A stretch of DNA of 48,915 bases from Acidimicrobiaceae bacterium (GTDB lineage Bacteria > Actinomycetota > Acidimicrobiia > Acidimicrobiales > Palsa-688). The position numbers and the translations under genes are program-made. Location: the NCBI GenBank assembly GCA_030838045.1, contig JAUTXN010000131.1:1-48915 (forward strand), given 5' to 3'. Below the pieces are notes generated by a model that saw only the letters and a list, made by a program, of their open reading frames with translations, ran no database searches and was not told the DNA's origin. Below, piece by piece: positions 9,944 to 18,379 of the stretch (its first letter is position 1; each line of letters starts with the position of its first letter).

Positions 9944-10025
9944 GATCGGGGCGACCACCGGCACCTGTTTGGCACCCGATGGTGCGGCCAGGTGGGGGCG
10001 TACTCCGAAAGAAGTGGTGCGGAGA

Positions 10026-10535
10026 TCAGAGCTCGAGGGGCAGGACGCGAAGGCGGCGGCCGCTGATGTCGCGGGGGCGTATGACGAACCAGCACTGGCG
10101 TTGCCCGGGTGCCCAGGTGATCAGGGCGAGGCGGCGGAGCCGCTCCGACGTCGGGTCGATGGCGTCCGCGATGTCGTTGGCGTGGCCGTGGACCACGACA
10201 CTCCAGCCCGTTCGTGTCGAGGGGTCGATGCAGTCGACCTCGAATGCGACATTGGCCAGTGAAACCTGGTTGAGCACGCTGTCCTCCGACGTACGGAAGA
10301 GAACGGCATCGCCGTCGAGTGCATAATTGACCGGGAGTATTTCGGGCCGGCCATTGACGACGAATGCGACCCGACCGACCTGGGTCAGCGCCAGCAGGTT
10401 GAGGCACTCCGTCCGTCCGAGGTGCTCCATTGTGGCAATGCCTTCAGCGTCAGCGTCAGCGTCGGTGTCGGCGTTTGCGTCGGTGTCGGCTAGTGCGATG
10501 GGCGAGGCGTGGCTCTGCTGCGCGTTTTGGATCAC
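10026..10535 (-). CDS. PPOX-fold family protein (start uncertain; possibly internal MEHLG start)
   Basis: MEHLGRTECLNLLALTQVGRVAFVVNGRPEILPVNYAL...VAFEVDCIDPSTRTGWSV. Confidence 0.8.
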   Translation of the reverse strand: MIQNAQQSHASPIALADTDANADTDADADAEGIATMEHLGRTECLNLLALTQVGRVAFVVNGRPEILPVNYALDGDAVLFRTSEDSVLNQVSLANVAFEVDCIDPSTRTGWSVVVHGHANDIADAIDPTSERLRRLALITWAPGQRQCWFVIRPRDISGRRLRVLPLEL

Positions 10536-10665
10536 ATTTCAAGTGTGATGGTCGGCGGCCGCCGTCGCTAGGGCCGCTCGCCAGGGCCTGAGGATGACGA
10601 AGGCCTGTTCGTTGTGTGACGTTTGACCCTAGTGGCGCCCGGCCGGCGGGGAGGACAATCGGACT

Positions 10666-11202
10666 ATGACACAGACCCAACTGATCGGCGGCAACGCCTG
10701 GGAGCAGGCACTGCACCGCCACCTCGTCTCGCATGTCGACGACGAGCGTGAACTGCTCATGGCCTACCAAGAGGCGGCGGTCGAGTCGGAGTCGTCTGCT
10801 TTCCGCTATCTGGTATCGCTCATAGTCGCCGACGAGCGGCGCCACCACATGGTGTTCGCCGACATGGCGAAGACGTTGCAGACAGAGGTCGACGGCCTAC
10901 CCGAGGCGTTCGCCGTGCCGCGACTCGGACACTGGGGTTTCGAGCGGGCGCAGATACTCGAGCTGACCGAGGCCTTCCTCGTCCAGGAGCGCAAGGACGC
11001 GGTGCAGCTGCAGGATCTCGAAGCCGAGCTTGACCCCGTCAAGGACACGACGATGTGGCCCCTCCTGGTCCGGCTCATGCAAGCCGACACCAGCAAGCAC
11101 ATCGCCATCTTGGAGTTCGTGAAGGAGCAGGTCGCCCGCAAATGGGATTCGAGTGAGGCCGACTGGTCGGGAATCGAGCATCCCACGGCTTCGGCTCGAT
11201 AG
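10666..11202 (+). CDS. ferritin-like/rubrerythrin-like helical protein
   Basis: DDERELLMAYQEAAVES...VADERRHHMVF (ExxH) and MQADTSKHIAIL in an all-helical sequence. Confidence 0.6.
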   Translation: MTQTQLIGGNAWEQALHRHLVSHVDDERELLMAYQEAAVESESSAFRYLVSLIVADERRHHMVFADMAKTLQTEVDGLPEAFAVPRLGHWGFERAQILELTEAFLVQERKDAVQLQDLEAELDPVKDTTMWPLLVRLMQADTSKHIAILEFVKEQVARKWDSSEADWSGIEHPTASAR

Positions 11203-11218
11203 CAGCGGCCAATCGGGG

Positions 11219-11254
11219 CGGCTGGTCAGCGGGGGGCGGCTGGTCAGCGGGGGG
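11219..11254. repeat. 18-bp direct tandem repeat x2 (CGGCTGGTCAGCGGGGGG) spanning the stop of the CAP gene
   Basis: Identical copies at 11219-11236 and 11237-11254, each with an in-frame TGA on the minus strand. Confidence 0.9.
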
Positions 11255-12269
11255 CGGCGGTGAAGCTCACGTCGCTGTAATGCATCCAGCTGTTGGCGAT
11301 GTAGCTGTAGACGCGGGCCCACAGCGTCTTGCCCGCCGGCAGGGCGGCGGCGACCGCGAAGCTGGTCTGGCTTGGCTGCAGGAGGCCGCTGTTGGCCAAG
11401 TCGTGACCGCCCGTCGTCGTGCCGACCGTGACTGCGTAATACCCGGCGCTGGCTACCGGTGACCACGTCAACGGCTTGGTGGTGTCGACATTGGTGGCGC
11501 CCGACGTCGGCCGGGTGAAGTTGGCGGTGCTGGCTCCGGTGGCGGAGAACTTGGCGTCGGTGAAAGTCCACGTGCCCTGCACGTAGCTGTAGATCCGGGC
11601 CCAGAGCGGTTGGCTGCCCGGGAGCGCGGGCACACCGAAGCTGAGTTGGCTGTTGGCCAGGAGGCCGCTGTTGACCAGATCGGTGGCGCCCTGGCTCGAG
11701 CCGACGGTCAGGCAGTAGTACGTCGCCCCTGGGACCTGCAACCAACTGAAGGGCTGGGGCGACGGGAAGATGACCGAACCACCGGTCGGGAAGACGAAGG
11801 TGGCAGACGGAGGGGGCGGGTAGGCGCCGAAGATCTCGGCCACCCAGACGTGGTTGTGGGTGTCGGCCGCGACGGCGATGGCGGTGCGATTGAAGGTCGG
11901 GTTCACCATGCTGTCGCGGGCGGCGCTGGTGTAGACGAGCGCGTTGTAGACCCCCGCGAGGCTGTAGCCGTCGCCGACGTTCTCGCCGATCTTCGTCCAA
12001 CCCGATGGCGCTTGGGTGGCCAGGTTGGGATTGTGGGCCAGTACGCCTGTATCGGCCATGTGGTTGGCCCACTGCTGGGCGACCGCCGTGAGGCCGGCAT
12101 CGGTGGCGAGCGGGGCGACATTGACGCCACTACGCAGCGTGTTGACCCACGTGACCATGTCCCCGGGGCCCGGGCCCGGGCTGTCGGCCCGGGCCGGGGC
12201 GGCTGAGGCGAGAATCGGGAAACCAAGGGTGGCAACCGCCACGACGATCTTGAGCAACTTCGGGCCCAT
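11244..12269 (-). CDS. secreted CAP (SCP/PR-1) domain protein with two C-terminal beta-type repeats
   Basis: Signal peptide; CAP motifs AVAQQWANHMADTGVLAHNP, IGENVG, HVWVAEIFG; duplicated YCLTVGSS...LLANSQLSF...LWARIYSY / YAVTVGTT...LLQPSQTSF...LWARVYSY. Confidence 0.82.
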   Translation of the reverse strand: MGPKLLKIVVAVATLGFPILASAAPARADSPGPGPGDMVTWVNTLRSGVNVAPLATDAGLTAVAQQWANHMADTGVLAHNPNLATQAPSGWTKIGENVGDGYSLAGVYNALVYTSAARDSMVNPTFNRTAIAVAADTHNHVWVAEIFGAYPPPPSATFVFPTGGSVIFPSPQPFSWLQVPGATYYCLTVGSSQGATDLVNSGLLANSQLSFGVPALPGSQPLWARIYSYVQGTWTFTDAKFSATGASTANFTRPTSGATNVDTTKPLTWSPVASAGYYAVTVGTTTGGHDLANSGLLQPSQTSFAVAAALPAGKTLWARVYSYIANSWMHYSDVSFTAAPR

Positions 12270-12307
12270 TGGGGGTCCTGACCGGAATGTCGAGGGTCGT
12301 CGCGTGA

Positions 12308-13390
12308 CTACCCGAGGGGGCCGTGCGGCAGGGTGACCGTGACCTTCCCACTGGGATCCGCGCAGGCCGTGACAGCCGCGGCCTGGACGGCGTCGCCGCT
12401 GTAGGCGGCGGTGAATCGGTAGGTGCCCGCGGCGGTGACCGTGAACGCATCAGAGGTGTAGCTGCCGCTGCCAGCCACGGTCTTGATCGAGGTGAAGATG
12501 GGCGTCCCGGCGCACGTGGCGTTCTTCGGCCCGAAGAGTCTGAAGGTAATCGTGCCGGTCGGGAGGGGCAGCGGCAGTATCGGCGGCGCCACGGTGGCGG
12601 TGTCGGCAATCGAGCCACCCACCTGGGCGGTCGGTGTGGCCAGGGCCAGCAGGGGGAGTTGGGCTGAGGTCACGGTCGTGAGCGAGGATCCGAAGCTCGT
12701 ACTCGTGGCGCCATTCACGGCCGATGTGGCCTTGGCGGAACCGAGTTGCGCAGTTTGTATCGCGGTCGGTGTGGCGCGGCCGAAGGGCTTGGACGGAAGC
12801 TTCAGAACGTTGAACGTGAAATCGATCCGGCAAACAGCGGTGGCGCTCCCGGGGGGACCGAGCACCAAGGGGCCACCGATGGGAGTGAAGGCGACCTGAC
12901 CCGTGAGCAGATTGCTGATCGTGATGGTCAAGCTTCGTCCGGCACAGGCCGTCCCCGACTCACCGGCGCCGGTCGGGCTGATCAGGAACACGGCGGGATC
13001 GGCCGAAGCCGCAGGGCAGTCGCCGACCGCGGTGAACGTGGTTTTGCCGCACGCGGGGACCAACTTGATCGAATTCAACGTGATGTTGCCACCGTTCTCC
13101 GGTGGCGTCGAAATGTTGACTATCTGCAGCGTGGCGGGTAGGCCGAGCTGGCCGACCGTCACGTTGGACGGGAAATTCGGTACCACGCCGAAGCCCGTGC
13201 CGGCGACGGCCGACGGTATTTGGACGACGAAGGGGACGGCCGCCACAACGACGGCGAGCACCGCTCGCATCGCTCGCCCTCGATTGAGCAGCCCGCGTCG
13301 TCGCCCAACCAGCCGGCCCTCGTGCCGCCTGACGGCCCGGCCGAGCAGTCGGGCTGCCGAGTTCGACTCAGTGCTTTTTCGATCTCCCAT
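12308..13390 (-). CDS. secreted Ig-like repeat-domain protein
   Basis: Start MGDRKSTES supported by GAGGA upstream; hydrophobic AVLAVVVAAVPFVVQ; C-terminal GTITFRLFGPKNATC...GSYTSDAFTVTAAGTYRFTAAYSGD. Confidence 0.7.
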   Translation of the reverse strand: MGDRKSTESNSAARLLGRAVRRHEGRLVGRRRGLLNRGRAMRAVLAVVVAAVPFVVQIPSAVAGTGFGVVPNFPSNVTVGQLGLPATLQIVNISTPPENGGNITLNSIKLVPACGKTTFTAVGDCPAASADPAVFLISPTGAGESGTACAGRSLTITISNLLTGQVAFTPIGGPLVLGPPGSATAVCRIDFTFNVLKLPSKPFGRATPTAIQTAQLGSAKATSAVNGATSTSFGSSLTTVTSAQLPLLALATPTAQVGGSIADTATVAPPILPLPLPTGTITFRLFGPKNATCAGTPIFTSIKTVAGSGSYTSDAFTVTAAGTYRFTAAYSGDAVQAAAVTACADPSGKVTVTLPHGPLG

Positions 13391-13671
13391 TTCGTATCCT
13401 CGCCCCGGCTCAATTGCCCTGAAATGTGACCCTTCAGCGCGCGGCACTGCTGCGCGACAATCCGGCGGAGTCGCGTTCAACCGAAACCCCCCCGGAGGTC
13501 AGCGACGACCTAGCATCGCTCCGCATCCCGAAGAATGCGACGGAGCAACGACTAGTGCCGCGCGCTCGACTCGGGTACAGAATAAACGTTTGCATCAATA
13601 AGCGAAATGGCTCGAAATGACTATTTCCATACCACCCGCGCACGCATTGCCGGGCGCCGGGCGCCGGGCGG

Positions 13672-13690
13672 ATGAGCGGATGAGCGGATG
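13672..13690 (+). promoter_or_regulatory. three 8-bp tandem ATG-containing repeats forming two 'MSG*' mini-ORFs coupled to the SIP gene
   Basis: GG ATGAGCGG ATGAGCGG ATGAGTGAT; each TGA overlaps the next ATG. Confidence 0.7.
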
Positions 13691-14515
13691 AGTGATCGTG
13701 CCGAACGGCTCGCGGCGGTCCGGACCCGGCGGGAACCACCGAAGTTCCGACACGTCGCCGTCCGCCGGGTCGAGCGCCTGGGGCCCCGCATGGCGCGCCT
13801 TGCCCTCGGTGGTCAGGACCTTGCCGGCCTCGCGGTCGAGTTGCCGGGGGCGAGCGTCCGGTTGCTGATCCCGTCCGGCGGGGGCGACGAGCTCGTGGTG
13901 CCGGCTTGGAACGGCAATGAGTTCCTCCTTCCCGACGGGCGACGTCCGACGATCCGGACATTCACCCCACGCCACGTCGACGCCGCCAACCTCGAGCTGG
14001 TCCTCGACGTCGTCATTCACGGGTCCGGCCCGGCGTCGGACTGGGCGGTGAACGCCCGACCAGGTGCTCCCGCCGCCATCTCCGGCCCCGGGCGCGGTTA
14101 CGTCATCGACACCGACGGGCCCGCCTTTCTCCTGGCCGGCGACGAGACCGCCATCCCCGCCATCAGCCAGCTACTCGAGGTGCTGGCCGGGTCGCGGGTG
14201 CCCGTGCCGGTCCAGGTGCACATCGAGGTCGCCCACCCTGACGGCCGGCTCCCCCTGCCCGACCATCCCCACGCGAAGGTCGAGTGGTGGGACCTGCCGC
14301 CGAACGCGCCAACGGGCGAGGCGCTATTCGAGGCCGTTCGAGGCAGCAACTTCGCCCCCGGCACCAATGTGTGGGCGGCCGGCGAAGCGGCGGCCATGCA
14401 GCGAATTCGCCGCCACCTTTTCGAAGAGCGAGGACTGCCCCGAGCCCATGCCACCGTGCGCGGCTACTGGAAGCATGGCCGCACCGGCGATGCCGAGGCC
14501 ACCGCCGACGCCTGA
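13688..14515 (+). CDS. siderophore-interacting protein (FAD-binding, ViuB-like)
   Basis: RPTIRTFTPRHVD, GSGPASDWAVNARPGAPAAISGPGRGY, FLLAGDETAIPAISQLLE, VWAAGEAAAMQRIRRHL. Confidence 0.92.
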   Translation: MSDRAERLAAVRTRREPPKFRHVAVRRVERLGPRMARLALGGQDLAGLAVELPGASVRLLIPSGGGDELVVPAWNGNEFLLPDGRRPTIRTFTPRHVDAANLELVLDVVIHGSGPASDWAVNARPGAPAAISGPGRGYVIDTDGPAFLLAGDETAIPAISQLLEVLAGSRVPVPVQVHIEVAHPDGRLPLPDHPHAKVEWWDLPPNAPTGEALFEAVRGSNFAPGTNVWAAGEAAAMQRIRRHLFEERGLPRAHATVRGYWKHGRTGDAEATADA

Positions 14516-14625
14516 GCCGACCGATGCGACGGCCGACGTCCGAGCCATACCGGCGCCTCGGCCGACGCCCGCCACGGCCGACGCCCGATGCGGCCCGCCC
14601 GATGCGGCCCGCCCCCCGCTGGAAG

Positions 14626-15074
14626 CTATTGCCGGTCCTCGGCCCAGACGTCCGGCTTCGCCGCGATGAACCTGGCCATGAGTTCGATGCACTCGTCCCA
14701 CTGCTGAAACTCGACGTCGACTCCCATCGCGATCAGATGGTCCTGCGCGCCTCGCGCGGTGATGATGTCGCCGACCACCACGCGGGGAATCTCGCATCGC
14801 AACACCGCCCCGGCGCACATGTGACACGGCGCCAGCGTCGTGTAGAGAGTCGCCCGCCGGTACACATCCTTCGGCAACCGCCCCGCCCGCTCGAGGCAAT
14901 CCATTTCGGCGTGGAGGATGGCGCTGTTGTATTGCACGCGTCGGTTGTGCCCGCGGCCGACGATCGCCCCGTCGACCACCAACACCGAGCCGATCGGTAG
15001 CCCCCCTCGTCGAATCCCCTGCTGGCCTCGCCGATCGCGGCGGCCGCAAACGGATCGGGTTGCGTCGCGCTCAT
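14626..15074 (-). pseudogene. nucleoside/cytosine deaminase-family gene split by a -1 frameshift at a 6-C run (15001-15006)
   Basis: C-terminal frame LPIGSVLVVDGAIVGRGHNRR...HAEMDCLERAG...APCHMCAGAV is continuous with MSATQPDPFAAAAIGEASRGFDEGG in another frame; one added base in the homopolymer joins them. Confidence 0.75.
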
Positions 15075-15543
15075 CTGCCTGCCAGTGGCATCGGGCCCGT
15101 GGTCGCGATGCCGGTACGCGCCAGGATCTTCGTGGCGCGTGCGTCTGCGTCGAGATGCAAGTCGTTCGCCTCCTCGGGGGTCAGGAACGTCGGCTGGCCC
15201 AACGCCAGGCCGTCGGTTTCCGCTTGGCGCAGGCCGGTGTCGAATGGTGTCGACGAAGTCGTCGAGGCGCCGGTGCCACACCGACCAGTGGGTCGGGTTG
15301 AGGACCAGGTCGACGGAGCGGATCCCCGACGTCTGTTCGCGCCCGGCGAAGTCTTCGGCCAGCATCGCCTGTTGATCAGCTTCGGTGACGAGCGAGCAGT
15401 CTCAGTCCAGGAGTTCCAGGAAGTCGGCCCAGTCCCTGGAACTCGAACAGCCGCTCGCCGGGCCGGGGCAGGACCTGGTCCGCCGGCTTGGCCAGCTGTT
15501 CCAGTTGATCGGCCTCCAACGACTGCTGATACCACACGGTCAT
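15070..15543 (-). pseudogene. decayed CDS with at least two frameshifts and an in-frame stop
   Basis: Protein-like pieces in different minus frames: MTVWYQQSLEADQLEQLAKPADQVLPRPGERLFEFQ / DWADFLELLD*DCSLVTEADQQAMLAEDFAGREQTSGIRSVDLVLNPTHWSVWHRRLDDFVDT / FDTGLRQAETDGLALGQPTFLTPEEANDLHLDADARATKILARTG. Confidence 0.55.
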
Positions 15544-15796
15544 GGCGCGGGCACCGGCATGACGTCGAGCGTGGCCCAACCGAATGTCAGACAAGTCAGC
15601 AGCGCGTCACCAAGCGGTAAAGAGTGCCTGAGCAATTCCTGAACAGTCGGGCTGCCTCCCTCTCTTCTAGGTGGCCCGGCCATGGCCATGTCGGGCGACC
15701 GAGTCGTCCGCCACACCAGTGGCCCAACACCCGTTCGGCGGGATCGGGTCGGCGGACCTGCCCGGCCCGACATCCTGAGGACGGTATCGTGCGGAG

Positions 15797-17149
15797 ATGG
15801 GGAGTGCCGTTGCCGATCGGGATGAGTTTCGCCGTCGGATCGATGACGCGATCCGGCTCCTCTTCGGCTTGGTGATCGAAGCTCTCGCCCGATCGACGGC
15901 GGCTCTGCTCGAGCAGGACGTGGAGCGCGCCAAGCAGGTGATCGCCGACGATCGAGCGATCGACGAGCGCTGTGGGTCCCTCATGGGGCTGGTGAAGGAG
16001 CGGCTGTCCGAAGGGGGACTGGATCCGGAGGACCTGGAGAATCTCGTTGCCATTCTTCAGATCGCCCCGGAACTCGAGCGCAGCGCGGATCTGGCCGAGC
16101 ACATCGCGCAGCGCACCCTGCGGGGCCTGGGCGGGGTCATCACACCGCGCAGCCGAGGTCTCATCCAGTCGATGAGCGACATCGCGGTGCGAATGTGGCA
16201 AGCGGCGGACACGGCCTACGCCCAGCGCTCACGCGATGCCAGTTTCGAACTGAGCGAAGCCGACGACGAACTCGACGATCTCGCGGCCAGCTTGGTGAGC
16301 GAGGGCATCGCCCAGGGAGCCGACCCGCAGGTGGCGGTCGATCTCGCCCTTATCGCCCGATTTTACGAGCGCCTCGGGGATCATGCCGTCAATCTGGCCC
16401 GGCGGGTGGATGCGATGGCCGCGCCCAGACGCTTGACTCCGGCCAGGATCTGGTCGAGGCGGCGTTCGGCGGGTAGGCGAGATCCTGGCGATCAGAGCAA
16501 GTCCGGTTTAGCTCGCGTCGTGTCGGGACTGAAGCATCTACGTCTCATACCGACCGACGAGGGGTTCTTGGAGCTGTTCCAAGCTGCGGCGACCAACGCC
16601 CGAGATTGCGCCGAGGAACTGAGCAAACTGATAGCGGCGTTCAGTGACCTGGACGAGCACTACCAGGCGATCAAGGCGTTCGAACATCAGGGCGACCAGA
16701 TCACCATCGAACTCCTCCGGCGCCTTGACTCCAGCTTCGTGACGCCTTACGACCGCGAGGACATCCACGCACTTGCCGAAGAACTCGACGACGTGGTCGA
16801 CGACATGTTCTCCGCTGCCTCGCTGATGCAGTTGGTCCACGTCGAACAACCACTGCCTGAGCTGGCCGAACTGGCCGAGGTCCTGGTCGCCATGGCCGAC
16901 GAGATGGTCGCTCTCATGGGCTGCCTGGGAAGCGGGCAGGGAGCGCGCTACCGCCTGGAACGGATCGAGCACCTGGAGCGCCAGGGCGATGCCATCTTCC
17001 GACACAGCATGGCCCGACTCTTCAGTGGCGAGTACGAGGCCCTCGAGGTCATCAAGTGGAAGGACATCATCCAGGCGCTCGAGGACTCGCTCAACGCCAT
17101 TGAGGACGTGTCCGACGTCGTCGAGTCCATTCTCGTCAAGAATTCCTGA
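15797..17149 (+). CDS. PhoU-domain / DUF47 fusion protein
   Basis: N-terminal PhoU-like repeats (ERAKQVIADDRAIDE...IAPELERSADLAEHIAQR; IARFYERLGDHAVNLARRV) followed by DUF47-like FLELFQAAATNARDCAEELSKLI...FEHQGDQITIELLRRLDSSFVTPYDREDIHALAEELDDVVD. Confidence 0.85.
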   Translation: MGSAVADRDEFRRRIDDAIRLLFGLVIEALARSTAALLEQDVERAKQVIADDRAIDERCGSLMGLVKERLSEGGLDPEDLENLVAILQIAPELERSADLAEHIAQRTLRGLGGVITPRSRGLIQSMSDIAVRMWQAADTAYAQRSRDASFELSEADDELDDLAASLVSEGIAQGADPQVAVDLALIARFYERLGDHAVNLARRVDAMAAPRRLTPARIWSRRRSAGRRDPGDQSKSGLARVVSGLKHLRLIPTDEGFLELFQAAATNARDCAEELSKLIAAFSDLDEHYQAIKAFEHQGDQITIELLRRLDSSFVTPYDREDIHALAEELDDVVDDMFSAASLMQLVHVEQPLPELAELAEVLVAMADEMVALMGCLGSGQGARYRLERIEHLERQGDAIFRHSMARLFSGEYEALEVIKWKDIIQALEDSLNAIEDVSDVVESILVKNS

Positions 17150-17158
17150 CCCGCGAGG

Positions 17159-18157
17159 TCATCCCCGCACCACGGCATTGGCGATGTGGTACACCACCCA
17201 CGCTGTTGCGGCTGCCCCCGGAATCGTCAACACCCAGGCGAGTACGACCTGTTGGGCGACTCCCCACCGGACAGCGGAGAGTCGGCGGGTCGCACCCACC
17301 CCCATGATCGATGATGTCATGACGTGGGTGGAAGACACCGGCATGGCATACACGTACGCCGAGATCAGAAGCACAGCCGACGCCGAAGTCTGGGCGGCGA
17401 AACCCCGAGGTGGATCCAGGGTGGTGATCCGATTGCCGAGGGTGCGGATGATTTTCCAGCCACCCGCGAGCGTGCCGAGCCCCATGGCGGCCGCCGCCGC
17501 GAAAATCACCCAGTAGGGAACGCGGAAGGTGCGGAGGTGGCCCGTTGCCACGAGCGCCAGCGTGATTACGCCCATGGTCTTCTGGGCGTCCTGTGTCCCG
17601 TGGCTGAACGCCATCGCCGCGGTCGACACACTCTGGGCGCCGCGGAAGCGACGGTTGACCACCGTCGGCCTCGCCCGCCGGAACGTCCACAAGATGGCGA
17701 CCATCAGCAGGTAACCGACAACGAACCCGATGACCGGCGACGCCGCCATTGGCAGGACAACCTTGGTGAGAATCCCATCCCATTTCACCGTGCTGGCCGC
17801 CCCCAGCGCCGCGCCGACCAGGCCACCGATGAGCGCGTGAGTCGACGACGATGGCAGGCCCAGCCGCCAGGTGAGCACGTTCCAGGCGATGCCACCGACG
17901 AGCGCAGAGAACACGATCACCAAGCCGTGTGTTCCAGCTGGTGTCGTGATGATGCCCTTCCCGACAGTGGCGGCCACCTTCGTTGAGACCAGCGCGCCGA
18001 CGACATTGAGTCCCGCCGCCATACCCAGCGCCGTCAAGGGCCGCAAGGCTCTAGTCGAAATAGACACGGCCACAGCGTTGGCGGCGTCATGAAAACCGTT
18101 GGTGAAATCGAATCCCAACGCGACCGCTATGAGGAAAATCAGGCCGACCATGCGCAT
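17159..18157 (-). CDS. Pit-family inorganic phosphate transporter
   Basis: GFDFTNGFHDAANAVAVSISTRAL and GLPSSSTHALIGGLVGA motifs. Confidence 0.94.
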   Translation of the reverse strand: MRMVGLIFLIAVALGFDFTNGFHDAANAVAVSISTRALRPLTALGMAAGLNVVGALVSTKVAATVGKGIITTPAGTHGLVIVFSALVGGIAWNVLTWRLGLPSSSTHALIGGLVGAALGAASTVKWDGILTKVVLPMAASPVIGFVVGYLLMVAILWTFRRARPTVVNRRFRGAQSVSTAAMAFSHGTQDAQKTMGVITLALVATGHLRTFRVPYWVIFAAAAAMGLGTLAGGWKIIRTLGNRITTLDPPRGFAAQTSASAVLLISAYVYAMPVSSTHVMTSSIMGVGATRRLSAVRWGVAQQVVLAWVLTIPGAAATAWVVYHIANAVVRG

Positions 18158-18242
18158 CGCCGAGGGCGTCGGACTGGCAGAGGCCGACTCCGCCTTACCC
18201 TAGTCGCAGCAGCGTCGACCGGTGTCCGCCGCCCCCGGTTGA

Positions 18243-18379
18243 TCACGTGTCGGTTCCCCGGTGGCGCAGGATCAGCCCTTCGGTCTCGAGCCGGGCCAGG
18301 GCTTCTCGCAGCGCCGGCCGGCTCACCCCGTGGCGGGCGCAACCGGCCAAGTCGGCCACGGCCACGCCGGGCCTTGGCG
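18243..18379 (-). pseudogene. GntR-type HTH remnant
   Basis: VADLAGCARHGVSRPALREALARLETEGLILRHRGTDT* immediately after arsR; no effector domain. Confidence 0.4.

Noticed and set aside
10531-10549. CRP-like site ATCACA-N7-TGTGAT
   Set aside because: Half-sites are in the opposite order to the TGTGA-N6-TCACA CRP consensus and it overlaps the start codon; kept only as a generic palindrome.
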